In this document: in pieces, positions 50,301 to 59,703 of the stretch
Layout: each line of letters begins with the position of its first letter
Numbering within the stretch: position 1 is the first letter of the stretch
Assembly (NCBI RefSeq): GCF_946190275.1
Contig: NZ_CAMHZQ010000010.1
Coordinates: forward strand, 1-64,000
DNA: 64,000 bases
Reading direction: 5' to 3'
Source: Streptococcus mitis
GTDB taxonomy: Bacteria > Bacillota > Bacilli > Lactobacillales > Streptococcaceae
The notes under the pieces: generated by a model
What the model was told of the DNA's origin: nothing
Databases searched by the model: none
What the model saw: only the letters and a program-made list of their open reading frames with translations
Position numbers and translations under genes: made by a program

Positions 50301-53300
50301 CACGTTTAGCTGACAAAAAAGGTAAAGAAGTAGAAGATGCTTCAAAAGTTGTTGATAAAGTAGAAAAAGATGGCGATAATCTTGTAGTAACCTATAAAGA
50401 TGGTTCTAAAGATACTAAACCTGTTACAGATGTAGTTCGTACAAACAACGCTCCAGAAGTAAAAATCCCTTACTCTGTAGACGGTAAGAAAGACGTATAT
50501 GTATATGCGAATGAAGATTTCGATATTCCTATTAAATATACAGATGATAGTGGTAGGGTAGTGGAAGCGTCTATTAGACAGGGTGGAAATAAAGAACTAC
50601 CTCAGAAGACTGGACAAGATGATCCTAATGTTTTAGATAATCAATATAATATGACAGTAGGAAAAATTTCTAAAGATACGGAAGCAACAGAAAACAACCC
50701 TGCAACTATTCACATCACTGGTAACTTATCTAAGACAACACCAGGATTAGATGCTAAGAAATTCCCAACAGATGAGAATGGTGAATATCCTATCGTAACT
50801 CGTTACGCAACAGCAACAGATAAAGACGGAAGAAATATCTTCAACAATGCGACTGGTTCATCATATTCAAATGACCCAGGTGGATTCAGAATTGTCTTAA
50901 AAGCTCAAACAGCTAAATATGACGTTAAAGAATTAGATGACGCTAACAAAATTGTTGTAAGTAATAGTGCAACATTGACTCCTGATGATTTAGCAGCTGT
51001 TAAAGAAAAACTTCAATTAGAATACTCTAAGAAAAATAAAGATAAGAACATCAATAAAGATGAAGCAGTTACTCCAGAAAACGTTAAGAAAGCAGTAGAT
51101 ACTGTAACACAAGATGGCTCTAACTTAGTAGTAACTTATAAAGATGGTTCTAAAGATACGATTCCAGTAGATAAAGTTGCTAAATTAGACAAGCAACCAG
51201 CTATCGATGAAGTTACTAACAAAGCAAACGACCAAATCGCAGCTATTAATGGTAATGATAACCTGACACAAGCTGAAAAAGATAAAGCTATTGCTAAAGT
51301 AAACGAAGGAAAACAAGCGGCATTAGATAAAATTGATGAAGCTACAAATAATGATGCTGTTTCTGCCTCTAAAACTGAAGGTACTGATGCTGTAGCAAAA
51401 GTAAACCCAGTAGCGAAAGAAAAAGCTAAACAAGCAATCGCTGATGAGTTAAAAGCTAAAAATGCTGAACTTGATAAACGTACAGATTTATCAGACAAAG
51501 AAAAAGCAAAAGCTAAAGAAGAAGCTAAGCAATTAGCAGATGCACAGTTAGCTGAAGTTGCTAAACAACCTGATAACAAAGAAACAGCAGCAGAAGCAGC
51601 AGAAGCGCAAAAAGTAGTAGATGCAGCTAAAGATAAAGGTGTAGCAGACGTTAAGACTGTAAACCCAATCGCTAAAGAAAAAGCTAAAAAAGCAGTAGCT
51701 GACGAATTAGCTAAAAAAGAAAAAGAAATCGACGCTCGTACAGATTTAACAAAAGAAGAAAAAGATGCAGCTAAAGAAGAAGCTAAAGGATTAGCGAAAA
51801 AAGCAACAGATGCGATTACCGCTCAACCTGATAAAGAAGCAACTCCAGAAGCAGCTAAAACAGCTCAAGATGCAGTAGATGCAGCTAAGAAAGACGGTGT
51901 TGATAAAGTAGCGGCGGTAAATCCACCAGCTAACAAAAAAACAACTGCTAAAGAAGCAGTAGCAGATGAAGCAGAAGCTAAAAAACAAGCTCTTCAAAAT
52001 GACAACACATTATCTGAAGCAGCTAAAGAAAAACTTAAAAAAGAAGTAGACGATATTAAAGAAGCAACAGATGCAGCAATCACTGGTGCTAAGAAAAATG
52101 CTGACGTTGATAAAGCTAAAAAAGCAGGTGAACAAGCGATTAAAGCAATCAACTCTGCACGTGTACCAGGTAACAAATTAGTTGCTAAAAACCCAACAAA
52201 TCTAGATGCTGAAGAACAAGATAAGCTTAAAAAAGCTATCGAGGCTGTAAACCCAGGTGCAACTGTAACAGTAAATCCTGATGGAACAGCAAGTGTTACA
52301 TTACCAAATGGTAAAACAGAGCCATTAAAACAAGCTGATTTAACAAAATCTGCAGATGCTTTAGATACCCCAGCTGGTGGTAACAACATTAACCGTCCAG
52401 TGGATAAAGTTATCGTTAAAGATCCTAAGAACTTAACACCTGAAGAAAAAGCAAAAATCAAACAAGCTGTTCGTGACGTTAACCCTAACGCAGTAGTAAC
52501 TATGGACGATAACGGAACAGTAACTGTTTCAACTCCAGAAGGAAATACAGCAGCATTCCCAGCATCAGAATTAGTACGTACATTAGAGGACGCAGCAAAA
52601 CCTGATTCAGCTAATACAGGAATTCGTAAACCAGCTGATAAAGTAGTTGGTGATGCAACAAACCCAGCTGATCAAGAAAAAGCAACTGAAAAACTTCAAA
52701 AATTAAATGGACCAGATGCTAAAGTTAAATATGATGATGAAGGAAATGCAACAGTAATTCGCCCAGACGGAACAATTGCTACAATTCCAGCAGGTGACTT
52801 ATTCAAGACACCAGAAGATGCTGAGAAACCAAATGGTGGAGATGACATCAACAAACCAAACTCACAAACTGTTGTAGCAAATAAAAATGCTTTAACACCA
52901 GATGAGAAAAAAGCAATCGAAGACAAAGTTAAAGCTGTAAATCCAGATGCAGTTGTAACTGTTGATGAAAAAGGAAATGCAACAGTAACAACACCAGAAG
53001 GCAAAACAGCAGTAATCGATGCTGATGATTTGGTTAAAGGCGCTGACGAGAAAACTTCTGCAAAAGCTGGTAACAATATCAACAACCCAGCAGATAGAGT
53101 ACAAGTAGCAGATAAAGCTAAATTAACACCAGAAGAAATCGCTAAAATCAAAGCAGCAGTTGAAGCAGTAAACCCTGGTTCTACAGTAGTAGTTGACGAC
53201 AAAGGAAACGCGACTGTAACAACACCAGCAGCACCAGGTGTAGAACAAAAAACAGCAACAATTCCAGTAAGCGAATTAGTGAAAACTTCAACTGACAAAG

Positions 53301-56300
53301 ACAATGTAACTGGTGGAAACCAAGTAAACACTCCAGCAGATAGAGTAGTGGTAGAAAACCCAGTTGCATTAACAGACAAAGATAAAGAAGCTATTAAAGC
53401 TAAAATCCAAGCTGTAAACCCAGGTGCTGATGTAGTATTTGACGACAAAGGAAATGCAACAGTAACAACGCCAGAAGGCAAAACAGCAACAATTCCAGCG
53501 AGCGACTTAGTAAAACCTAAAGCTGACTTAGCTGACCCAACAAAACAAGATGCTGTAAACAAACCAGCAGATAAAGTAGTAGTTGATCCAGCACTAGTAG
53601 CAGCTGATCAAGATTTACCAACAGAAGCTAAAGATGCTATTAAAGCAGCGGTTGAAGCAGTTAACCCAGGTTCAACTGTAGTAGTTGATGACAAAGGAAA
53701 CGCAACAGTCACAACACCAGGTGGTAAAACTGTAGTTATTCCAAAAGCTGACTTAGTGAAAACAGAAGCTGATAAAGAAACTGTTAAAGCAGGAAACAAC
53801 ATCAACAAACCAGCAGATAAAGTAGTTGCTGATAAAGATGCATTGACTCCTGAAAACATCGAAGCAATTAAAGCAAAAGTGGCAGCAGTTAACCCAGATG
53901 CAACAGTAGTAGTAGACGACAAAGGAAACGCAACTGTAGTTACACCAGACGGACAAACAGCAACAATTCCAGTAACTGACTTAGTGAAATCTCCAGCAGA
54001 AGCTGAAGGTGCAAAAGCAGGAAACAACGTTAACAAACCAGCAGATAAAGTATCTGCAAACAAAGATGCGTTAACTCCTGAAGACATCAAAGCAATCGAA
54101 GCTAAAGTTAAAGCAGTAAACCCAGATGCTAAAGTATTCGTAGACGACAAAGGAAATGCAACAGTATCTACTCCAGATGGTAAAACAGCAACAATTCCTG
54201 TTGAAGACTTAGTAAAAGATCCAGCAGCTAAAGAAACTCCAAATGCAGGAAACAAAGTAAACACTCCAGCAGATAAAGTAGTTGTAGCAGATCCAGCTAA
54301 CTTAACACCAGAAGAGAAAAAAGCAATCGAAGCTAAAATCAAAGCTGTAAATCCAGATGCTAAAGTAGCATTTGATGAAAAAGGAAATGCAACAGTAACA
54401 ACGAAAGACGGAGCTGTAGCAACAATCCCAGCATCAGACTTAGCGAAAACGAATGCTGACTTAACTAACCCAGAAAAACAAGATGCAGTTAAGAAACCAG
54501 CAGACAAAACACTTGTTAAGAACCCAGCTAAATTAACTCCAGCTGAAAAAGATGCAATCAAAGCAGCTGTAGCAAAAGTAAATCCAGAAAATACAACAGT
54601 AGTTGTAGATGAAAAAGGAAATGCAACAGTAACAACACCAGACGGTAAAACTGAAGTAATCCCAGCATCAGACTTAGTGAAAACTGCAAAAGAAGCTGAA
54701 GGTGCAAAAGCAGGAAACAACATCAACAAACCAGCGGATAAAGTTTCAGCAACACCAGCAGACTTAACTGGAGATAAGAAAGACGAAGTTAAAGCTAAAA
54801 TTAAAGCAGCGGTTGAAGCAGTTAACCCAGGTGCAACTGTATTCGTAGACGATAAAGGAAACGCAACAGTAACAACACCAGACGGTAAGACAGCAACAAT
54901 CCCAGTTGAAGACTTACTAAAAGATCCAGCTGCTAAAGCAACTCCATCAGCAGGAAACAAAGTAAACACTCCAGCTGAAAAAGCACTTGTAGATCCAGCA
55001 GTATTGAATGATCCAAATGCAACATTACCAAAAGATGTTAAAGATGCTATTCAAAAAGCTGTAGAATCAGTAAATCCAGGAGCAAAAGTAGTAGTAGACG
55101 ACAAAGGAAATGCAACAGTAACTGTAACAAATCCAGATGGAACTAAGACTACAGCAACAATTCCAGCTTCAGATTTAGTGAAATCAAATGCTAAAGACGA
55201 CTTAGAAAATGCCGCTAAACAAGATGCGATTAAGAAACCAATCGATGAAACAGTAGTTGCTAATAAAGATTCTTTAACAGAGCCTGAAAAAGAAGCAATT
55301 AAAGCTAAGGTTCAAGAAGTTAACCCAGGAGCAACAGTAGTAGTTGATGACAAAGGAAACGCAACTGTAACAACTCCAGACGGAAAAACAGCAGTAATTC
55401 CAGCGGATGATTTAGTGAAAACTGCAGATGAAGAATTAACGGATCCAAAAGCAGGTAACGTCATCAACAAACCAGCTGATAGAGAATTAGTGGCAGATAA
55501 AGACAACTTAACTCCTGAAGATATCAAAGCTATCAAAGACAGAGTTGCAGCAGTTAACCCAGGAGCATCTGTATACGTGGACGAAAAAGGAAACGCAACA
55601 GTCACAACTCCAGACGGACAAACAGCTACAATTCCAGTAAATGATTTAGTGAAGACAGAAGCTGATAAGAATACAGCAAATGCTGGTAACAAAGTAAATA
55701 CTCCAGCAGATAAAGTATTAGTGAAAGATCCAGCTAAATTAACTGCTAAAGAGCTTGAAGAAGTTGAGAAGAAAATCAAAGAAGTAAATCCAGGTGCTGA
55801 AGTAGTATTTGACGATAAAGGAAATGCTACAGTTAAGACTAAAGAAGGTAACATTGCAACAATTCCAGTAGCAGATTTAGTTAAACCAAAAGCAGATTTA
55901 CAAGATCCAGCTAAGCAAGATGCAGTTAAGAAACCAGCGGATAAAACTTTAGTTAAAAATCCAGAAGCTCTAACTGATGCTGAGAAGAAAGCAATCGCAG
56001 ATAAAGTTAAAGCCGTTAACCCACCAGCAGATGGAACAACTGTATTCGTAGATGACAAAGGAAATGCAACAGTAACAACTAAAGACGGTAAGACTGTAGT
56101 TATTCCGAAAGATGATTTAGTGAAAACTGAAGCAGAAGCTGCTAACGAAAAAGCTGGAAACAACATTAACAAACCAGCAGATAAGACTGTAGTAGCAAAT
56201 CCAGATGCTCTATCTCCAGAAGAGAAGAAAGCAATCGCAGATAAAGTTAAAGCAGTAAATCCAGATGCTAAAGCAGTATTTGTAGATGACAAAGGAAATG

Positions 56301-59300
56301 CAACAGTTACATTGAAAGATGGTAAATCAGCAACAATTCCAGCAACTGATTTAGTGAAAACAGAAGCAGACGCAGCTAAACCAAATGCAGGAAATAAAGT
56401 GAATACACCAGCTGACAAAGTGGTTGTAAGTGATCCAGATGCATTGACAGATGCGGATAAAGCTAAGGTTACAGAAGCAATCAAAGCGGTAAATCCAAAT
56501 GCTGAAAAAGTTGTATTCGACAAAGCTGGAAATGCAACAGTAACTCTAAATGATGGAACTACTGCAACAATTCCAGCAGCTGATTTAGTGAAAACAGAAG
56601 CGGAAGCAGCTGAACCAAAAGCAGGAAACAATGTGAACACACCAGCTGACAAGACTGTAGTAGCAAATCCAGAACAACTTACAGATGCAGAAAAAGAAGC
56701 TGTTAAGAAAGCTGTAGAAGCAGTAAATCCAGGTGCAACTGTAGCGGTTGACGACAAAGGAAACGCAACAGTAACAACACCAGAAGGTAAGACAGCGGTA
56801 ATTCCAGCAGCAGACTTAACGAAATCAAAAGAAGACGCAGCTAAGCCAAAAGCAGGAAATGACGTAGTTAAACCAGCAGATAAGACTGTAGTAGCAAATC
56901 CAGAACAACTTACTGATGAAGAAAAACAAGCTATCACAGATAAGCTTACAGCCTTAAATCCAGATGCAACTGTAGTAGTTGATGACAAAGGAAATGCAAC
57001 AGTAACACCTAAAGACGGTAAACCAGTTGTAATTCCAGCGGCAGACTTAACGAAGACAGAAGCAGACGCAGCTAAACCAAATGCAGGAAACGATGTAAAC
57101 ACACCAGCAGATAAGACAGTCTTAGATCCAACTAACTTAGAAAAATCTAAGAAAGAAATCGCTGATAAAGTGAAAGCAGTCAACCCAGGTGCTGAAGTTG
57201 TAGTAGACGACGAAGGAAACGCAACAGTAACAACACCAGAAGGTAAGACAGCAGTCATTCCAGCAGCTGATTTAGTGAAAACAGCGGAAGATGCAGCTAA
57301 ACCAAATGCAGGAAACGACGTAGTTAAACCAGCAGATAAGACTTTAGTGAAAGATCCAGCTAAACTTACTGATGATGAGAAACAAGCCATCACAGATAAG
57401 CTTACAGCCTTAAATCCAGATGCTAAAGTTGTAGTTGACGATAAAGGAAATGCAACAGTAACACCAAAAGATGGAAAACCAGTTGTAATTCCAGCATCAG
57501 ACTTAACGAAGACAGAAGCACAAACTAAAGAACCAAAAGCAGGAAACGATATCGTTACACCAGCTGATAAGACTGTGGTGAAAGATCCAGCTAAACTTAC
57601 TGATGATGAGAAGAAAGCAATCGCTGATAAAGTGAAAGCAGTCAACCCAGAAGCTAAAGTTGTAGTGGACGACAAAGGAAACGCAACAGTAACATTTGAA
57701 AACGGTAAGACAGCAGTCATTCCAGCGGCAGACTTAACTAAGTCATCAGATGCAGAAAAAGCACCAAAAGCAGGAAATGACATCGTTAAACCAGCTTCTA
57801 AGACAAAAGTTGCAAATCCTGAGAAATTAACTGACGCTGAGAAGAAAGCCATCGCAGCTAAAGTTAAAGCAGTAAACCCAGGTTCAACTGTAGCAGTAGA
57901 CGACAAAGGAAATGCGACAGTAACACTTCCAAACGGTAAGACAGCAGTTATCCCAGCATCAGATTTAACAAAATCTGAAAAAGATGTGAACGATGGAAAA
58001 GCTAAAGACAACGCAGTTACACCAGCAGCGAAAACAAAAGTAGCAAATCCAAATTCTCTAACTCCAGAAGAGAAGAAAGCCATCGAGGATAAAGTTAAAG
58101 CAGCAAATCCAGGTGCTGAAGTTGTAGTAGATGACAAAGGAAATGCGACAGTAGTCAAAGATGGTAATGTTTCAGTTATCCCATCAACAGACTTAGTTAA
58201 AGTTGAAGATGATGCTACGAAACCAAATGGTGGTAACGATGCAAATACACCAGCAGCTAAGACTGTAGTGGAAAATCCAGATTCTCTAGATCCAAAAGAA
58301 AAAGAAGCAATCGGAGATAAAGTTAAAGCAGTCAACCCAGGTTCAACTGTAGTAGTAGATGATAAAGGAAACGCAACAGTAACGAAAGCTGACGGAACAG
58401 TTCTTAACATCCCGTCAATAGATTTAGTAATTCCTGCTGCGAACCTAGCTGACCAAGCTACAAACGCTAAAGTGAAAACACCAGCTATCCGTACATTAGT
58501 TGGAGATAAAGAAAACTTAACAAAAGACGAAAAAGACGCTGTTAAGAAAGCAATTGAAGCAGTCAACCCAGGCGCAACTGTAGTAGTAGACGACAAAGGA
58601 AATGCAACAGTTACAATGCCAGACGGTTCTACAGCAACAATTTCTAAAGAACAACTAGTGAAAGATAAAGAAGCTGTGTCTAAATCTAAACACGGTGGAG
58701 ATAATCTTGATATCGACTTGAGTAAAGTAGAGGTAGCAGACCTTGCTAATATTACTCCAGAAGAAAAAGCGAAATTCCAATTCATGATGCTAGGTGCTAT
58801 TAATTCTAAAGATGAATTCAATCTTGATGAGTTCTTGAAAGAAACAGACGAGCAAGGTAATACAATTTACACATCTAAAGATTCTAAAGTGAAAATTACA
58901 ATCGACAAAGATGGTAATATGAAAGTTACGAAAGATGGTAAGACTGATTTAGCAGTTAACATTGATAAAGCTGGAAATGTAACAATCGTTACAAAAGAAG
59001 GTCAAGTATTAGCAATTCCAAGAGATGACGCATTCAAACAATATGTACCATACAATGCTGGAGGTAATAACAATGGCACTGGTAATGGTAACAGCAATGG
59101 AACTTCTGGCAATAACGCAGCTAATAACACTGACGCAAAAGTGAATAAAGCTAAGTTAGAAGGGGCTATCCATCAATTAGATGAATTGATCATTAAAGAA
59201 TCAGCTAAGCTTGATGCAGAAACTGCAAAAGAAGCGAATGACTTATTAGCAGATGCTAAGAAAGTATTTGCTAATGCAGATGCAACTCAAGCAGAAGTGG

Positions 59301-59590
59301 ATGCAATGGTTAAACGTATCGAAGACTTCATGGCGAAGGTTGCTTCATCAACTGATCATGCAACTCCAGCTAACGACCAAGCTGCTCAAACATCAGCTGT
59401 AGCTCCAGCTACTACTCAAGCAGCAGCTAATGCTAGCCAAGAAGCAGCAACAAACGCGCGTAAAGCAGCTAAAGAATTGCCAAATACAGGTACAGCAGAT
59501 TCTACTGTAGCTATGGTAGCAGCTGCCGCAAGTGCATTACTTGGTCTTGGTCTTGCAGGCCGTCGTCGTAAAGAAGACGAAGAAGCTTAA
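47369..59590 (+). CDS. Giant LPXTG cell-wall protein with 28 tandem modules
   Basis: About 4073 residues from ATG 47369 (AAAGGAG upstream; an in-frame ATG at 47327 is less likely). In order: YSIRK signal peptide (RYSIRKYSFGAASVAVAALFM), a helical FIVAR-like segment, a non-repeat N-terminal region with beta domains and three long modules ending VTYKDGSKDT or VITYNDGTTDLI (to about residue 1270), DUF1542-like helical repeats (about 1275-1598), 28 modules of about 78 residues (about 1599-3779), a degenerate module, an Asn/Gly linker, a second FIVAR-like helix set and an LPNTG signal (residue 4037) with tail RRRKEDEEA. It resembles a stalk adhesin that presents the N-terminal part far from the wall. 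The ligand is unknown. Confidence 0.9.
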   Translation: MDNKSSMSRVERLHREKVTRYSIRKYSFGAASVAVAALFMFLGNGAVSADMTAVQPQDESELKVKPNDENTGLDKVQGDTTKQVDNTGVAEPTAKPAESTPAAQPIAEEPTQPAAPEVTTPALDKKQLENYISEVKSKLSTGKYANKTEESLALLNSELASAESTLASATTQDELTKAYQKLVTFVSSGLKNKPKEAPKVDTTNGQPTVGKKAENTEPKAGTNSIENTGSHDSRNGKVLDKDNAFRADTADTERPKVSIDYDDPASKTFWVTPTEETNIIDRIKITDNSGKIVKGWMQKMGGGTDINVGYGLNNSNIDGETTATPEQPATLSVTGVLQPRLNGKPWPNGSTVVSRKVRAKDASNNEMDNEGASDPDAQVWFKVRSQNVKYTGDLANKAANIDKVAVANPAQLQQPELDQIKAKLQEGNGNNLNGKIDTVTQQGDKVVITYNDGTTDLIDKSKLINSGAAPVVNTKARNTIYSTDNEITGTGTAGSTIKVTVKDQKTGAVLSEKTTEVGQDGNWKLTLDKGLNSNEALLGASEAARTFYDPKNPVEVVSVTNGIESEKANLEVSIGESKILPSEAAKDKTSVVAGAKKVVLTVPHDTGYSYFWYKDKETNSAPQVTLKRGEDRGWSITENPERATIESVQHGNFVDTITLTLTKPVAEGNNNIQIISHNGSASHGSFSGKKSINVTNEAPVVSSATDSDVTTVAEGGTVDLSTLAKVTDHEDDQNATLGAKGTPTVVSINGDTSKTTLEAADLATPGTYTVKYKAVDSQGKESAEYTYKVIVRKNDAPTLDIPYSNKEEKQIYLYTTEENDISLKVKDDSGKVKEAVLKFPGGQNESYMTGGNKSAMYLKQEGMTTSEVTASEDAPHEIKLTGAIPKGTWGLNSNTGMTRILYAKDTDDKDTSASFDNNKTVNGYIRFVLKDQTTKYDIKTLDAENKIAVNDANDLTDADLEKIKNNLKVEYAQTNDDARLADKKGKEVEDASKVVDKVEKDGDNLVVTYKDGSKDTKPVTDVVRTNNAPEVKIPYSVDGKKDVYVYANEDFDIPIKYTDDSGRVVEASIRQGGNKELPQKTGQDDPNVLDNQYNMTVGKISKDTEATENNPATIHITGNLSKTTPGLDAKKFPTDENGEYPIVTRYATATDKDGRNIFNNATGSSYSNDPGGFRIVLKAQTAKYDVKELDDANKIVVSNSATLTPDDLAAVKEKLQLEYSKKNKDKNINKDEAVTPENVKKAVDTVTQDGSNLVVTYKDGSKDTIPVDKVAKLDKQPAIDEVTNKANDQIAAINGNDNLTQAEKDKAIAKVNEGKQAALDKIDEATNNDAVSASKTEGTDAVAKVNPVAKEKAKQAIADELKAKNAELDKRTDLSDKEKAKAKEEAKQLADAQLAEVAKQPDNKETAAEAAEAQKVVDAAKDKGVADVKTVNPIAKEKAKKAVADELAKKEKEIDARTDLTKEEKDAAKEEAKGLAKKATDAITAQPDKEATPEAAKTAQDAVDAAKKDGVDKVAAVNPPANKKTTAKEAVADEAEAKKQALQNDNTLSEAAKEKLKKEVDDIKEATDAAITGAKKNADVDKAKKAGEQAIKAINSARVPGNKLVAKNPTNLDAEEQDKLKKAIEAVNPGATVTVNPDGTASVTLPNGKTEPLKQADLTKSADALDTPAGGNNINRPVDKVIVKDPKNLTPEEKAKIKQAVRDVNPNAVVTMDDNGTVTVSTPEGNTAAFPASELVRTLEDAAKPDSANTGIRKPADKVVGDATNPADQEKATEKLQKLNGPDAKVKYDDEGNATVIRPDGTIATIPAGDLFKTPEDAEKPNGGDDINKPNSQTVVANKNALTPDEKKAIEDKVKAVNPDAVVTVDEKGNATVTTPEGKTAVIDADDLVKGADEKTSAKAGNNINNPADRVQVADKAKLTPEEIAKIKAAVEAVNPGSTVVVDDKGNATVTTPAAPGVEQKTATIPVSELVKTSTDKDNVTGGNQVNTPADRVVVENPVALTDKDKEAIKAKIQAVNPGADVVFDDKGNATVTTPEGKTATIPASDLVKPKADLADPTKQDAVNKPADKVVVDPALVAADQDLPTEAKDAIKAAVEAVNPGSTVVVDDKGNATVTTPGGKTVVIPKADLVKTEADKETVKAGNNINKPADKVVADKDALTPENIEAIKAKVAAVNPDATVVVDDKGNATVVTPDGQTATIPVTDLVKSPAEAEGAKAGNNVNKPADKVSANKDALTPEDIKAIEAKVKAVNPDAKVFVDDKGNATVSTPDGKTATIPVEDLVKDPAAKETPNAGNKVNTPADKVVVADPANLTPEEKKAIEAKIKAVNPDAKVAFDEKGNATVTTKDGAVATIPASDLAKTNADLTNPEKQDAVKKPADKTLVKNPAKLTPAEKDAIKAAVAKVNPENTTVVVDEKGNATVTTPDGKTEVIPASDLVKTAKEAEGAKAGNNINKPADKVSATPADLTGDKKDEVKAKIKAAVEAVNPGATVFVDDKGNATVTTPDGKTATIPVEDLLKDPAAKATPSAGNKVNTPAEKALVDPAVLNDPNATLPKDVKDAIQKAVESVNPGAKVVVDDKGNATVTVTNPDGTKTTATIPASDLVKSNAKDDLENAAKQDAIKKPIDETVVANKDSLTEPEKEAIKAKVQEVNPGATVVVDDKGNATVTTPDGKTAVIPADDLVKTADEELTDPKAGNVINKPADRELVADKDNLTPEDIKAIKDRVAAVNPGASVYVDEKGNATVTTPDGQTATIPVNDLVKTEADKNTANAGNKVNTPADKVLVKDPAKLTAKELEEVEKKIKEVNPGAEVVFDDKGNATVKTKEGNIATIPVADLVKPKADLQDPAKQDAVKKPADKTLVKNPEALTDAEKKAIADKVKAVNPPADGTTVFVDDKGNATVTTKDGKTVVIPKDDLVKTEAEAANEKAGNNINKPADKTVVANPDALSPEEKKAIADKVKAVNPDAKAVFVDDKGNATVTLKDGKSATIPATDLVKTEADAAKPNAGNKVNTPADKVVVSDPDALTDADKAKVTEAIKAVNPNAEKVVFDKAGNATVTLNDGTTATIPAADLVKTEAEAAEPKAGNNVNTPADKTVVANPEQLTDAEKEAVKKAVEAVNPGATVAVDDKGNATVTTPEGKTAVIPAADLTKSKEDAAKPKAGNDVVKPADKTVVANPEQLTDEEKQAITDKLTALNPDATVVVDDKGNATVTPKDGKPVVIPAADLTKTEADAAKPNAGNDVNTPADKTVLDPTNLEKSKKEIADKVKAVNPGAEVVVDDEGNATVTTPEGKTAVIPAADLVKTAEDAAKPNAGNDVVKPADKTLVKDPAKLTDDEKQAITDKLTALNPDAKVVVDDKGNATVTPKDGKPVVIPASDLTKTEAQTKEPKAGNDIVTPADKTVVKDPAKLTDDEKKAIADKVKAVNPEAKVVVDDKGNATVTFENGKTAVIPAADLTKSSDAEKAPKAGNDIVKPASKTKVANPEKLTDAEKKAIAAKVKAVNPGSTVAVDDKGNATVTLPNGKTAVIPASDLTKSEKDVNDGKAKDNAVTPAAKTKVANPNSLTPEEKKAIEDKVKAANPGAEVVVDDKGNATVVKDGNVSVIPSTDLVKVEDDATKPNGGNDANTPAAKTVVENPDSLDPKEKEAIGDKVKAVNPGSTVVVDDKGNATVTKADGTVLNIPSIDLVIPAANLADQATNAKVKTPAIRTLVGDKENLTKDEKDAVKKAIEAVNPGATVVVDDKGNATVTMPDGSTATISKEQLVKDKEAVSKSKHGGDNLDIDLSKVEVADLANITPEEKAKFQFMMLGAINSKDEFNLDEFLKETDEQGNTIYTSKDSKVKITIDKDGNMKVTKDGKTDLAVNIDKAGNVTIVTKEGQVLAIPRDDAFKQYVPYNAGGNNNGTGNGNSNGTSGNNAANNTDAKVNKAKLEGAIHQLDELIIKESAKLDAETAKEANDLLADAKKVFANADATQAEVDAMVKRIEDFMAKVASSTDHATPANDQAAQTSAVAPATTQAAANASQEAATNARKAAKELPNTGTADSTVAMVAAAASALLGLGLAGRRRKEDEEA
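51190..52162 (+). repeat. DUF1542-like helical repeats in the giant protein
   Basis: Three to four related units of about 75-80 residues, each with a KVNPVAKEKAKQAI-type start, a RTDLSDKEKAKAKEEA-type middle and a VDAAK-type end. The coding text is Lys/Ala/Glu rich and fully helical in look. DUF1542 arrays occur in staphylococcal and streptococcal surface proteins. Confidence 0.7.
52163..58707 (+). repeat. 28 tandem beta-type modules of about 78 residues
   Basis: About 6.5 kb of coding repeat. The consensus has NKPADKVVV, then LTPEEKKAIEAKVKAVNP, then VVVDDKGNATVTTPDG, then TATIPASDLVK and a variable Lys/Ala/Asp linker. Units differ from each other at many positions and in synonymous codons, so this is an old array, not a fresh expansion. 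Units 7, 11, 13 and 17 are longer by small insertions near NP or before the helix. I could not name the domain with confidence; the TVTTPDG strand recalls Rib-like modules. Confidence 0.9.
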
Positions 59591-59662
59591 TTGGTAGATT
59601 GTTTGATAATTATCGAATGATAAATCCGATTTTCAAAGCTTAAGCAAGTACCTCTCATAAGA

Positions 59663-59699
59663 AAATCTCCTAGCAGGAAAGTCTGCTAGGAGATTTTTG
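59663..59699. terminator. bidirectional terminator between giant gene and GH92
   Basis: AAATCTCCTAGCAG (59663-59676) pairs perfectly with CTGCTAGGAGATTT (59683-59696), flanked by A-run and T-run, serving the two convergent genes. Confidence 0.9.
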
Positions 59700-59703
59700 T
59701 ATT

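Noticed and set aside
52163..58707. Regularly spaced repeats considered as a CRISPR array
   Set aside because: The units are in-frame coding modules of about 234 bases with no short constant repeat and unique spacers.
55312..58821. Antisense ORF of about 1169 codons (and shorter ones at 51136, 51994, 52696 and 53608) opposite the giant gene
   Set aside because: Mirror of the repetitive, codon-biased sense strand; the product is a repeat of VTVAFPLSSTTT-type text with no ribosome site, signal or known domain.
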